DNA of 64,000 nt, from NCBI GenBank assembly GCA_033026295.1, contig CM065189.1, forward strand, positions 13,893,203-13,957,202, in the 5' to 3' direction. The DNA is from Channa striata (Eukaryota > Chordata > Actinopteri > Anabantiformes > Channidae). A model generated the notes under the pieces. The model made no database searches and was not told the origin of the DNA. It was given only the letters and a program-made list of their open reading frames with translations. The position numbers and the translations under genes were made by a program. Positions 12,441 through 25,230 of this stretch are shown piece by piece (position 1 is the stretch's first letter; every line of letters starts with the position of its first letter).

Positions 12441-12889
12441 GCCACTTGGTTTGCTTCGCTTGATACCATGAAATTCAACAGTCACAATCAACAGTACAAA
12501 AATATTGCAGTATCATCTTTCTTTCTTTTGTGATTTTATTAGCTTGGCAAAGGGAAACCTGCTGACATATTTGGCCTGACAGATACTGGAGCTTCTCCTA
12601 TTAGTGAAGATGGACGATTTGTTAATGTGGGATTTAAGGAGAAATATATAGAAGGTTTCTCCCGTGCAGTTTGGCATGTGACCTTACTGAAGGCAGTCGT
12701 GAAATAAATGGGCTATAAACAGCATGAAAACAGCAAGATTGCATGTTGTCGAAAAGCAGAGCTACTTTTTCATTACTGTTCTTGTTTCTCCAATGACCAT
12801 TTAAGCACACACACATGCACCTTTACCCTGGTTCAGCAACAACCTTAAAACAAGCTGCCATTTTATTGTTTCTCATGAAACAAACAAGC

Positions 12890-12918
12890 GCACACACACA
12901 CACACGCACACACACACA
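12890..12918. repeat. (CA)n microsatellite
   Basis: About 14 CA units with one CG interruption. Confidence 0.93.
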
Positions 12919-14454
12919 GTGTGAGTCATGGATTACAGCCTTACTGAGGCGTATAAAAACACATCTCTATCCTCCCACCCAGCTAGCTGGCATACTGTTA
13001 CACATCACAAGAGCCCATGTCAAAACCACAGAAAGGCCTGGAGCTGCCTCGTAGCATGTGAATGTGTATGTTTGCTGCGTGCTGATGCTTCGCTGTTCTC
13101 AGTGCCGGCACAGCCGATACCCTTGCCCATTTCAGTGTGCAACCTGTGCTCTTTGTGTGCAACCATAATTGCACTTTAACTGAATGTCGGGGTTGCTCGG
13201 CACTGGGGACCCTGGTACCCAATAAAAACACAGTTCGTGTGGATTGTTTCTTCCTTTTTGGCACCGTGCGGACCGGATGTTATTTCTACCTGACTGAGAA
13301 ACACGCTTCTGAAAAATAGATCTCTTGGCAAGAATCCACTGTGATAAACTGTCCTTGAGCAAAACAAAACTCTGAGGCAGTTCCAGCTCTTGGGTGCAAC
13401 TCTGTATCTGATCTTGACCTTTGACCTCATTGCAGAGGCATGCAAGAGAGAAAGAATTGCTTAATAATTTGCCTGCATAGTTTAATAAAGAATCACATTT
13501 ATCATGTCGAATGGTGTCAGTGCTGAGTAAACCATAATCCCCAATTAGATGACAATAAAGTGTACACACGTTACTCCCTCCATGCACAGGTGTTGCATTT
13601 TTATAGATTCAGATTTTTACTGCACCCACTGCACACGGCAGTAAATTTGGGCAGCATCAGAGGATGTTATTTCATTTTTAATGGTGTCTTTTTAAACTTT
13701 TCAAGGTTACACATAGAACAGTTTAACAACACGACGTCCACTTTAAAACGGGTGGATCTCTGTTGCTTATGAAGTGGATGGCCACAAAATGGCCAATTGT
13801 ATTTGACAACAGCTACATGCTCCTCCTTGTTTGGTGTTTTTTTGTTTGGTCGTGAAGAATTTCTCTTTGAGAGCAAAGGATTTTACAGGTATTCAAACAG
13901 TTACAACCAAGGTGAATGTCACAAATGCGTAAATGCCTGCATACATAAAAAATGACTGCTTGACATTAATCAGGCAGTATGAAGAAGTAGTAGTGCAAGG
14001 CCTAAGACAGTTATGACAACAATTTCAAACTCATGGTAGTCAATGAAGTTGAGTCAACTAATCTAAATGGTAGAAAAAACACGGTGTCACTGGGTCTCAG
14101 ATGATGGAGACTGTACTTTAAACTTCAAAGTGCTGCCAGACAATGAAGTGGAACTCCTACAAGGACGGTGTGAACTGACAAAAAGCTATTAATGACTGAG
14201 CAGGGAAAATGGTGATGAGGTCAGTCTCTTATTTTTGTGAATGAAAACCAACTGGAACTCACTTAAAAAGATTATTTTTATTGATTTAATTAAGTGGCAT
14301 ATAATATTCAGTGTTTGAGTCAAAATGTTTCTTACCTACAGAGAGTCAAAGTCAGCGTGTTCTGTTTGGACCAGTATGGCTAATTAATCTGCAGATGAAG
14401 GCTAATAGACCTTCCATCCTGCCCTTCTACCCCCCAGCTTCCATGTTGTCAGTG

Positions 14455-14705
14455 ATTAGCACTGGTCATGTTTGTTGCCAGCTATAATAGCTGGTTACTA
14501 TGGAGTCCAGCAGAGAGAGACATCTGGTGCCGGGTCGCCTGGGTAACATGGCAGTATGGGCCAGGATTGCTGGGGCAATGGCCTTGATCGCAGACCTCCG
14601 AAGGAATTGCGTGTTTGGCGTAGGTTATGAGGGAGTCCATATAAAGTGGTGATGGCGGCACGAACAAGGATGTCGCCCTCGCCTCTCACCACCTGCCCAC
14701 CCACA
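14455..14705. promoter_or_regulatory. Candidate enhancer with RFX X-box
   Basis: The sequence GTCGCCTGGGTAAC at 14534-14547 fits the RFX X-box consensus GTNRCC-N(0-3)-RGYAAC exactly, with a 2-base spacer. Around it the DNA is GC-richer and repeat-free, unlike its neighbours. Minus-strand frames of 61 and 70 codons cross it, but they lack plausible splice sites and match no family I know. RFX sites are typical of ciliary-gene promoters and of neural enhancers. Confidence 0.35.
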
Positions 14706-16189
14706 GACACCTAGTACCGAAACATAAGGCGAGGGACTGACGACCAGCACGTGGAGAACGCTCGTCAAAATGTTCATTAAAACTTCACTTGAGCTGAGTA
14801 AAGCTAATTGGTGCTCCAACCTGCAAATAGTTGCGTAGTGTCCTTCAGGTGTATTTTTGGAAAGAAGGAAAAAAAAGAAAGAAGTAAAAGCAGGAGAAAG
14901 TTTGAGCACCGAAGGACACAGAAAATGATAATGACAAATTTACAACACCTACTGCAGAGTAGAGCTGTACATTCACTGCCCACAAATGGCCCATCCACCA
15001 TTTACACCTCACCACACAAACTCCAGGCGCCACATTAAGACATCTGAAGACATGGCTTCTGGGAAGCTATCTCAAGCCCTCTTCCAGGAAGACTTGACAG
15101 ATTGATTTTTATTTTGAACTCGAGAAACCAATATGATCATTTTCTGGAAGGCACACCTGGAGGACAGTCAGAGCACTACCTCAACTTCCACTACAGCCAC
15201 TGAGGAAACGCTCACTGTGAAATCCTTAAAAGCTGTTGCTCTGCCCATTGCACCGTGTCTGATGGAAGCTTCCGAGTTTAAAAGTTGCCAGGTTTAAACT
15301 CCCGATGGTTGACACAGATGCTCTTCCTCATGTGGTGTATTTAATTAGTGTGAAATTAGAAGGTGCTCAGAGAACACAAACCTCAGTAAACACTGAACAG
15401 ATCTCCAAGTTGGCCTAAAGTCTTCATTCAAGGAATTTAGATCTTTAACAGAAATTAAGCAGGAGGTATTTTACCTAGAAACAAGATTTAGTCTGAACCT
15501 ACTTTCCTCATTAAATTTCTAATTACTGCTAAACACTGATAGTGGGCAAACTAAAATGCATGTCAGCATTACAATGAAATGAGTCATATGTCCAGCACAC
15601 AAACTGTCCATTAATATGTTTCTGACTGAGCTATGTATTTGGAAGATTATATTGAGTGTATTGACTTACACCATCAATACATTAACAATGTCGAGGTAAA
15701 GAAAATGTCAATGTTACAAACAATAGTATCAGTAAAATATCAGAAGAAAAATGGACCAGATTCCATGTGAAATGATGTTAAGCTCTAATTTGTGCACAAA
15801 AACATTTGTGACATCACACTTTTCCAACTGACCCCGTGGCCCTAAAACCAATCAGTCAATGAAATCAATAAAAGAACAATTAAGAAAGATAAATTGTATT
15901 CAGAAAGAAGAAGTTAACAACAAGGCACATCAAACGAAGATGGTAAAACAGAAAAGTATGAGATTCTGAGACAATGGCTGTAATGCACACGAATAAAAGA
16001 CTTAAAAAGACAAAAATAAAGATTTTATCCAATGAAAAATGACAAACAAATAAAACTAAATGAATGAGAGGAATTGGTGAAAAAAACACACGAGACTAGA
16101 AAAGTGTCTCCTGTGACACTCCTGAAAATTGTGCATTCAAACTAGGAGTCAGTTAACTATAAGCATTTAACTTTCGTTTCGTTTTCCAG

Positions 16190-16485
16190 GGCATCTTCAT
16201 GTGGCATTTCCTCGTTAAATATTCTGCAGTAAAACATTTTCCCCATAGTAGGAACCATGTGATTTGCACATTTGCTGTCAGTTCTAATGGGGACGTCGAG
16301 TGTGCAAAAAACCTAAAGTGCCCATATGGGATGATCAATTACAGAGCCGTTATTTTCTTAAAAGTGGCCCATAATGGAATATTTCACTCTTTGTCCTGGG
16401 ATCACCTATGGTACTCCTTAATAAATGAACCACTTACGGTGTACTTGAATGGCCTATCCAGACACAAAAGGAGCCTCTGAGGGGA
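16190..16485. promoter_or_regulatory. Candidate conserved non-coding element
   Basis: Repeat-free stretch with AT-rich cores: CCTAAAGTGCCCATATGGGA (a CC(A/T)6GG-like, near-palindromic CCCATATGGG), AAGTGGCCCATAATGG and GTACTTGAATGGCC. The CCCATATGGG element at 16320-16329 is a perfect 10-bp palindrome and a near-match to the serum response element core. Several overlapping short frames look incidental. Confidence 0.25.
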
Positions 16486-18152
16486 ACATTCCTCTCTCAG
16501 TGCGGGATAAAGTCATCTCTGGTAGTTTGCATTTGACATCTGCAGGTCAAACAAGGAGACAGGCATGAGGCGAGGGAGTACGTGCAGCAGGGGGATGTGC
16601 AGCCGGACAGAAGGAGACGAGGAGATGAAAGTGAGGAGAGGAGGAGATTAGGAAGCTTAAGGTCTTAAGACTGGAGTCTGAGGAGGTGAGGTCGCTCCAG
16701 AGATGCAGGGCAAAGGGAGACGGGAGGGTGTGAACGGGAATCCTTCATGGCATCCAGTAAGCTCACTCTCTTCAGTCCTGCCTCCTGGACTCTATCCCAT
16801 GTCCCCCGACACACACACACAAAGCATGTCTGTCTGTGTTAAAGCTTAGGTCCACTTGGTCTTAAGTGAGTCTTTCTCAGCAGCTGCTCAGGTCTCCATC
16901 AAATCAATAAAGAGCATTGGTCTACTGAATCCTCGGGGAAGGTTGTCCAGGTGTGTGTGTCAAAAAAACTGATGGGGGGACATTAGGCTATCACTGGCTT
17001 CTGTTGTGTCTGTCCGATGTGTGTGTTTTCTTTCCTTCCACGCAGCGACAACTGTGCGAAAGCAGCGATGGAACCAGCAGAGTGTTTCCGTTAAGTGAAG
17101 TCGGTGCCATTTAAACAGGCTCATGTGACATTTGATATTGGGGGAAAGAGAGGGCACAAGTCGGCAAACAGACGCACACTTGCAACAGCAGTATTTGCAC
17201 ATTTACAAATGTGACATTTGAACCGAGGGTGAGGAATAAATGGATCCAGTTATATGCTACAAATGGAAAGATTTTTTTGCACAAAAGCAGCATAAAATAA
17301 GCCACAAAATAGATTAGCATGTCTGCGTGGGTGTTTAGAACAAGGAGAGACAAAACTGTTAGCTTAAGCATTTGAAAAGGGTAGAAAATTCATCCATCAC
17401 TCTCCAGCGTTGTGATGCGCTTCGACATGTGAGGTTTCCAACTAATGGACTGGTAAATAATGCAAATGCACAGTGTGTTCATCAGTTTCCACAACATGCA
17501 CCGAGGATCTGTGAGCTTAAGTTGAACTCTTCCATGTGTGAAACAAAACACTCCCACTGAGGACAACATCAAGACACATTAAATGCCCTCGGGACAATTA
17601 TATTAAACAAACTCGCATGACATAACTCAAATCGAGGACACACGGCACATCGTGGAAGGTTTAAGAACAAGACACAACTCATCCCGCTGACGTGGTCTCA
17701 CCTTGGACCGGCCACATTAATGCAGCAACCTCGACCTCGGGCTTCGTTCCTGACGCATGCAAAGACGACCAACAATGAAAGAGGACTTTGTGTCAGGACA
17801 GCTCCTCTTCTCAAGTTACTGGAGACAGAAGATATTGTCATCTTTTTCCTTGGGGCGCAGCTGAGTCACACAGCACTAACCCTGAGATCTCAACAAATTT
17901 GCTGCTTGACAAAACACTGCAGCTCACCTTCTCTCTAAGGGCGAGTTTGCCTCTTTACCTCATGCGCCAAAATGATCCAGTGTAGAAGTGGAACCACGTC
18001 TGCCTGAACACAAAGGCCCACGTCGCCTTCGTGGTCGTGACTACTAAAAGAAACAGTCACTAACATATTGCTTACTTGTGTGATAATATGAGTCATATTT
18101 AGTCATTTAGAGACATTTGCTTTTGGCACAGGTCACATTTTATTACATCACT

Positions 18153-18175
18153 CACACACACACACACACACACAC
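18153..18175. repeat. (CA)n microsatellite
   Basis: Eleven CA units. Confidence 0.93.
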
Positions 18176-19689
18176 CTGAGTGCCATATGGTGGCACAGTG
18201 AAGTCAGCGGTTACAGTGAGTTACATCAGACAGATAAGCCAAACAAGAGAGCCAGCTGGACGGGAAACAAACAATAATGCAAGACACTGCCAAATGATTT
18301 CTACAATGAGTAACTTCAACCCAGGAACTGAATGGCAGCTACAACTTGGTCGTAAATCTTTTTAACAAATGATAGTAACATAAAGCATCAGCGTCATACT
18401 CAACTTAAAGCCACTGTACAATCTCATGCAACATATCTCAGCTCAGGGACATGATGATGGCTTATATGGCTTAAAAAACAAATTCAGCTATTAAGCTGGG
18501 CCCTAAACCGCAATCGGTTAAAACCAAGAAAGGTTCAAATGTTCGCTTCACTATGACGGTCATTTGATTAAATACCAGCTCCAATTACGGGCATCACATA
18601 AAAACAGGTTTGTCTTTTTCCTAATTTGACTTTGTAGGCCTCGTAACGTCCCCCAAATGTTCTTTGACATGATTTCTTGATAATGCCTAATCACCAGACC
18701 CTCAGCAGATGAAAACGCTCAGCTTTCCCCCTCTCTTCGCACGTAATATGACATTTTCCAATAACCTTTACTTGCCTTATCACACTGCAGTTGTCCCTGT
18801 TACATCACTGGCCTGACTTTAGCAGTGGTACAAATCCAAGCTAATAATCCCACACAATGACGCCATATTTAAACATTGCAGACAAAGTCCTTAGCTTTTC
18901 TAATCAGGGAAACATAACAACCTCCCCACCAAAAAAAAACACAATAACAAAAAACAACAGTCACATGAAATTATTTAATAAACCCGCTCATGGAAAATGT
19001 GTGCGCATGTAGTCTGTATTTCAACCACAACCACTTTGGTAAAAATGGAAAGCGTCAAGAAATTTTGTGTAAAGAAAGTTAGATATGAATCAAAACGCAC
19101 AATAAATAAACACTAAAATTAACAAATCTTGCTGCAGTTTTCACCTCAAAGAACCCGCTACTGCTTAAGCCAGAGACTTTTAAACTGTGAGGTGCCTAAT
19201 GGGATAGACATGAGGCCAAGAGACTGCATGAGGTGGGACAGGTGCATGCTAGTATTTTAAAATCGATATGATGTTGGTTATTATTGTTTGGCCTGCTGAT
19301 GGAGCTCATTTTCCGACACAGTCAGCAGTTGTTGCAGCAGCAGCGGCGGCAGCGGCAGCAGTGTCTGCACCACGCACCTCGTGAGGCAATTAAGGTGCTT
19401 TAAAACTTTAAGTGCCCTAAATGAATGCAGCACTAAAATCACTGCAAACCCCACCCAGCAGGCATGTCACATTTCAGCCAGCTTCCTTCAAGCAAGTGAA
19501 TGAGAGGCGGTGGAAAGGTGATGGCTGGCATTCATTTTCTGAGACATGCTGCATTGATCATGGCAGCCAATGGATGTGCACCTTCACCTCAGGGACAAAC
19601 TATCATACGTTCTCTCCTGAGTCACACGGGCGTGTGTGTGTGGGGGGGGGGGCGGATGTGGGGAGGGGGACTGATGGGCTTCTAAAGAG

Positions 19690-19885
19690 CCGAGCATCAA
19701 TAAAGTCATGAGGGAGCCCCAGGGTGAATGAGTTTAGCAGTGATTAATTAGACGGCCTCTTAATGGGACACTGACACACTATTGGCTGAGCATTGCAGGA
19801 ATTCACCAATCACAGCCCCTCCCAACAGGCCCCCACCTCTTCTGTGAGAAGCAGGTGAGTCAGAAGGAGAGAGTAGCGGAGATAG
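19690..19885 (+). promoter_or_regulatory. Promoter-like element with paired CCAAT boxes and a downstream splice donor
   Basis: An inverted CCAAT box (ATTGG, 19781-19785) and a direct one (CCAAT, 19806-19810) are followed by a GC-box-like CCCCTCCC and C-rich sequence. A strong donor motif GCAG|GTGAGT follows at 19851-19860. Left of them is a TGATTAATTAGA homeodomain-type core. This could be an alternative or antisense promoter with a first exon on the plus strand, or an enhancer. No ATG-initiated frame of note follows. Confidence 0.25.
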
Positions 19886-20248
19886 ACAGAACAAAAGTGA
19901 AGCTTTTAGAGGGAAAACAGGAGAAAAGAGAGAAAAACTTGAACCATTAAGAGCTGAGCTATGAGTGTGGCGCCAAATGATAGTGAAAAATGCAGGAAAA
20001 CAAACAAATCAAAGGAGCATAAGCTGAAGCCTCTCAACTGCCACACTCTGCCTCTTAGTAACACAAACCCACATCCAGAAAGCAATACTGACAGCTGCTT
20101 CAATATTAACGTCTGCATTTTTATTTTTTTGCCCATTCTCAGCTTTTAAATGTGCTGCACATTTACTTTATTTTAACATTCACAGTTTTTTTTTAATTGT
20201 ATATGAAAGACAACACTGAGTTTGTGATTCTATGCTTGTTTGTTTGTG

Positions 20249-20250
20249 TA

Positions 20251-20307
<57 letters not shown>
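20249..20307. repeat. (GT)29 microsatellite
   Basis: Perfect run of about 29 GT units, the longest pure GT run in the window. Confidence 0.97.
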
Positions 20308-20308
<1 letters not shown>

Positions 20309-20448
20309 TCCCAGTCAAACTGACGTTGGTGTTTCATTCCATTTGAAGCTGTTCATGCTGCCTGGTTAAAGTTTGATGAGACCTCTGCGAGTAAATGAAC
20401 CCAGTTAGGAATTTGGAGAGAGACGCATTGCGGAAAGTGCATCAAGTT

Positions 20449-20473
20449 TGTGTGTGTGTGTGTGTGTGTGTGT
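20449..20473. repeat. (GT)n microsatellite
   Basis: About 12 GT units, 140 bp after the longer GT array. Confidence 0.93.
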
Positions 20474-22214
20474 CAAAACCAAAAACACATTTAAAATGGT
20501 TTGCTTGTTGTGTCTTACATGCATCAGAGCATGAGCAGCTGTGGTCGTCTGTGAGATGAGTGTGTGCCTCGTATATGAATCCAGCTTATGTGGTGTGTGT
20601 TTGTGTGCGTCAATGGCGGAAATGAGAGCGTGTGAGATTGGCATGTAATTATCAGAGTGTCAGTGCAGGGATCCTCCGCCGGGTCATTCATCGTCTGACT
20701 GTCATCACTCCACACGCTGTCGGACTGCACGACCCTGAGAGTTACAGTAGAGTAAGTGTGACTGTAAGTGTGACTGTAAGTGTGTGTACGGCTGCGTGTC
20801 TCTGTGGCTGAGAGATTTTCTCTTTCGCTTCAATATTTCAGAGCAGAAATCTTTGACGAAACAAACAAACAATCATCGCGTATGAAGTCCAGCATTCCTT
20901 CCAAGCTTTCTGCTTCCTCCCTGCTCGTTGGAGACTAACATTCGCCGTAGTTCCTCTTAACTCGCTTAAGCTTGAACGTAGACTTGGACTTTGACAAAGT
21001 CTGTGAAGTCACATCACACTGAATAAGAAATGGTGTAAAATCTGAAGGCAAACACGCACATTATAAAAGTCGGATCAATTACAGCTACAGAGGAGCATAA
21101 CATAAGGTTTGTTTTCCTAGAAAGCCCAAGTCTCTATATAAGCTGTGTTGGACATAATGAAAGTAAGAAAGGTTACTAAATGAATTAGCATATAAATAGG
21201 AGGGTACGAGGGTGTTGACAGGCTTCATATACATCCACTTGAAATTCTAATTAACCTACATCAATGTAAAGTAAACTCTGTCCTTGCTTGCTGTTTGTCT
21301 CTGTTTATCAGAAGAGGAGTTTTTGGTTTTAAATCTTATACCGTCGCCATAAGTCATAAAACTAAAGTGGATGAAACTGGACGTGACCCAAAACTTCCAA
21401 CATTTTAGACAAATGAAACCAAAAGTGGCTGCCAGAAAACACGCCACCTTATTAGCTTTATTTGATGCAGTACTTCCATTTCCAAGAGCTTCCGATATTT
21501 CTTGTCCCGTTCCTAAAAGCAATCACGACTGCTGCTCTAATCAGGTCAAAAGGACAGGCAGTCAGATTGGATTGTAAATGATGCTGATTACGTGGCTCCT
21601 TCACTGATGTTCTTCCCCCCCAAATAATTTAAATGTGTGCATTTGCAGCAGACACACACACTCCGGTTATTCCTACTCTTACCTAAACATCTTTTCTTTT
21701 TTTACCTCTTGACATTGTTCCTTTGTTTCGCCAGTCTCTTAAAGCAGACTATTAAAGAGTTCTTTCACAGTTTAGGATCCCACGGTTGGTTGGCTTTACA
21801 GGTACATGTTTCACTTTATGCTGCCCGAGCCGCTGCTCACAGAGCTGACAATCTCTCTCCATTTCCATCCCCTCTGCGCTGCCACTCTCCATCGAATACC
21901 GTGAAATAAAGCTAAAAGACCATTTACGGAGTCCTTGTAAGTGAAAACCACATTGACTCACACTCTGTCATGCATACAGTGCAGAAGTAAGATTCAAAAG
22001 ATGTAAGATTCTGACTTCATGCCTGATCCAAAAGGATTTGGGTATTTGCCTTAAGTCTGATGCTGAGAAAACATCTATTCCATGGTGTAAAAAAATGGAA
22101 TATTTAGCTGGTCAGTCGTAAAGGATGTTTTTATGTCGCTGGAAGCCCTTTAGATATCTGAGACGACAGTCTGTTTGGGAATAAAGTGTTTGTGGTGATA
22201 AAAAAAAACTCCCT

Positions 22215-22450
22215 TATTGTCGGTATCAAGTATGCAAGAATGCCATGGAGCTGCATTAATAATTAACACATATCAGGAAGCATTAGATGGAATCAGCTCC
22301 TTCTGTTTCTGACAGATGTGCAATAATGTGTAATCACAGTAGCTGTGACTGCTGAATCATGCATTAAACATGCCGCTGATTGGTAAGAATGCAGCCGAAA
22401 AGCACAATGACGTTGTTTATGACCATATCATTAAGCTCTGTTTTCTCTTC
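22215..22450. promoter_or_regulatory. Candidate conserved non-coding element
   Basis: Repeat-free stretch containing GCATTAATAATTAACAC, CTGACAGATGTGCAATAATG (a TGACAG TALE-type core), GCTGAATCATGCATTAAACA and CCGCTGATTGG. The density of homeodomain-type cores is the only argument. Confidence 0.22.
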
Positions 22451-23547
22451 AATCAGTTTTTATTTATATATAAGAGCCATTCATCAGTCATAAAATGTAC
22501 AATTCGCGCATAAAAGACGAAATGGATTAATAAAAGACCTGCACACTGACACGTCGGTTGGGCCCAATCTAATGTACTTTTTACGTACTAAACAATCAAC
22601 CAGCTTGTTTGCTACCAGGCTTTGTGAACCATGAAGAGTAAGTAATTACATCAGATCTTTATTGTTGACTCCGAAGCATCCCTGTGGTCACACTGGAAAG
22701 ACGGATGTGTTTATTCATGTGTCAAACAAGTCTTATTAGATCAGCGGGAACTCTATCAGGCATCATGAAAAATAAATACCAGGCAATTAGGCAGAAATGA
22801 AACAATCTGCCGTCTCATGTTGTTGTCGCTGCAACATTTGTGGTACTTCACAGCAGCTTGTGTTCGTCTTAAAGTAAATGTGCCGTCACGCTTTGTGAGC
22901 AATCGAGTCCAATTAATCCGAGATTTGAAATAAATAAAATGTTCTTTTGTACTGCGCAAAGTACAGCAGCAACACCAAAAACGATGGCTTCGCTCTATAT
23001 CGTAATGTGCATGTATGGGGAAAAAAAATCCATCATCAAAAATGTTACAATAGTGCACAATTAAGCAAAAATGAAAAGCAATCAGCGTTCTTTCTTAAAG
23101 ATCATCATTTTTTCAGCTAATGTATTAACCGGGGCTTCAAACGTCTATTAGTCACACAAAGCCAGATTGTCATCATGCTCGGTGAACAGTAAAGCACAAC
23201 TAAGCAAAAATGGAGGAAAAGAAAGAGTCACTTATTTAACTTTATGCTCCTGCAGCCAGATTAGACTTTGGTTTTTAACCTTTTGTCAAATGTTGTTCTT
23301 GTGATAAATGAGACACGCTGTTCAGGGTGAGCAGTGGCAGCAGCTGATGTGACATTATCTGGCAACTTTTCAGCAACAACTTTTTCTAAAGCACATGAGA
23401 AATAACTATATATATTCAGCTTTTTTTGTAGAAATTGTACAGTAACTGTGGAGCAGATCATATTTGGATCCTTTAGCTTAACTGCTACTAATGAACACAA
23501 ATAACATCTAACATATATATATATAACATAACATATATTTAATTGTA

Positions 23548-23776
23548 CTTTATTTATTTATTTTGTCTTTTCGGCTTATTCCACGATTTCAGGGTCACCA
23601 CAGCGGATCATTTTTCCGCATGTTTGCACACATTTTTATGTCCTATCCCCTTCCTGATGCAACCTTTCCCAGCATGCATGGCAACGCAGGGGTTGGGCTG
23701 CTCAGGGTTCAGTGTCCTGCCCTTGTGCTGCGATAGTCAGCAGGCGGCCGCTCTACCACTGAGCCACTGCCGCCCC
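23548..23776 (-). mobile_element. tRNA-derived SINE with RTE-type LINE tail
   Basis: On the minus strand the element opens GGGGCGGCAGTGGCTCAGTG at 23776, and the stretch TGGCTCAGTGGTAGAG at 23766-23751 is a good RNA polymerase III A box. The body ends with GGTTGCATCAGGAAGGGGAT, TGTGCAAACATGCGG and GATCCGCTGTGGTGACCC. This is the 3' end known from fish RTE/Rex3-type LINEs and their partner SINEs. An A-rich (AAATA)n-like tail closes it near 23548. The B box is not recognisable, so the head is internally degraded. Length (about 230 bp) is usual for a fish SINE. The LINE would have supplied the retrotransposition machinery. Confidence 0.75.
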
Positions 23777-24242
23777 GAAAAAACCTGTTTGCACCCGGTT
23801 TTCAAACAGGGACCATTCGCATGTTAGACGACACTACAGAAACTGTTCATGTCGAGTTGAATTTCAGATACAAAGATTAGATTCAGATAGATTAGAATAA
23901 AACTAGAGCTACAGTTTATGTTCAATACCTTTCAGGTCGACATTATGGAAAGAGCAAAATGAAGAGGCAGACCCAGACCCTCATGTTTCCCTTATTTCAG
24001 CAGCAACAACATTGATTTGTTAGCAGTGGTTTCAGGCACAGGCACATCGTGTTGTTCTGATGACGATGATGTGAGGTTCTGTCACCTCTCTGGTAATTGA
24101 GGAACACGTGTGCTCGACTAATCTGACTTTACATGCTGGACAGCTACATACACAGCACCTATACTCAGATGTACGTCTCTACATCTGACTTTGGACTCAT
24201 TCAATATATAGTGACAAGGATGCTGCTACTTGTTTTTCTTTT

Positions 24243-24246
<4 letters not shown>

Positions 24247-24301
<55 letters not shown>
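24247..24301. repeat. (GT)27 microsatellite
   Basis: Perfect run of about 27 GT units. Confidence 0.97.
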
Positions 24302-24303
<2 letters not shown>

Positions 24304-24959
24304 CGCTGATTGACAGCACAGATCTCCTTTTTCGCAGTGCACACTGTCAGAATTAAAAAGATTCACTGTGGAAAGTGACTTATTTAGACTTGGACAGGCC
24401 ATTTTGTGTGTGTCAGTTTCAGTTGGACTTTGGGTGAACTTTGATTTAAAAAGGAGGAGACATCGCTCCGCGTAATGATCTCCTCTTCCACCCAGCCACA
24501 TCCTGCTGTCTGCAGCCTTTTGTCATGCACATGCGGTTCGGCTAGCTGGAAGACTGTTGATGCTTTAGCTCCAGAGACTTCAGTCTCATTACAGAAATTA
24601 TATCACGCGTTTGTGTGTATGTTGATAGTCCACAGATTTCCAGGACTAGCAATGATCTTATTTATCTCCTGGTATAAGTTTTGACATCTCAGCCAGCAGA
24701 GTTTAAATCAACTTTTTATTACAATGGATGAAAATGAAGAAAAGTTTAACCTTGACGTATATTTCTCGGTTTGCAAACAGGTGACCTTCACGGCGAGGCT
24801 TTATTTCTATTCACAAACGAACTCAGGAAATTTTTAAAAGCTCCGAGCGTCATCGATGGCAACCGACGAACTGGCTACTGGTATTTAGCACTCATAGAAA
24901 AGTGGAGTCAATGTGTGTTTGAGAACGATATAAAATTAAAAAATAATCAATTAGCTCTG

Positions 24960-25230
24960 CTGTAGCAGTGTTAATGCCTTTGAAAGAGACTACAACTGCT
25001 TTCACCGTGGTCCCATTTGTTTGGCGTAATTATAGCAAGGTATCACAGTTAATTAGACAATATGATGTTCAGAAAAGCTTCGAAAATCTTGTTAATGCTC
25101 CCTGTGGTGCTACAATTCTGCCATCCACAATACATTACTGATGATTTGGCTCCGTCTCCCAGGCTGCTGAGGGATTCTGCACACATGAGAGATCATTTCG
25201 GCTATACGTTACACGCAGTACATTAGGAAT
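24960..25230. promoter_or_regulatory. Candidate conserved non-coding element
   Basis: Repeat-free sequence with GGCGTAATTATAGC, CACAGTTAATTAGACAAT, CTTGTTAATGCTCCC and ACATTACTGATGATTTGG. It holds no reading frame and no transposon signature. Confidence 0.22.

Larger units (their letters stand above)
11301..14454. other. Non-coding, no gene seen
   Basis: Unique sequence with one CA array, a SINE-like scrap and the 34-bp near-palindrome. A 151-codon minus-strand frame (13587-13132) has mixed composition but no domain, no splice signals and no codon pattern that I can support. Confidence 0.55.
14706..19689. other. Non-coding, no gene seen
   Basis: Unique sequence with a purine-rich stretch near 16550-16740 and one short CA array. 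A CAG/CGG-type triplet-rich piece lies at 19325-19365. No exon is supported. Confidence 0.6.
19886..23547. other. Non-coding, no gene seen
   Basis: Two GT arrays, a 12-bp direct triplication (GTAAGTGTGACT) near 20752-20790, AT-rich unique DNA, and a TA run at 23513-23526 next to the SINE tail. Confidence 0.6.

Noticed and set aside
14498..14710. Possible minus-strand exon (VVRGEGDILVRAAITTLYGL...)
   Set aside because: There is an AG before it, but no polypyrimidine tract and no good donor. The regulatory reading of this GC-rich stretch fits better.
23751..23776. Possible tRNA gene (A-box GTGGCTCAGTGGTAGAG on the minus strand)
   Set aside because: There is no B box, anticodon stem or acceptor pairing. 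The sequence continues into a LINE-type tail, so it is a SINE head.
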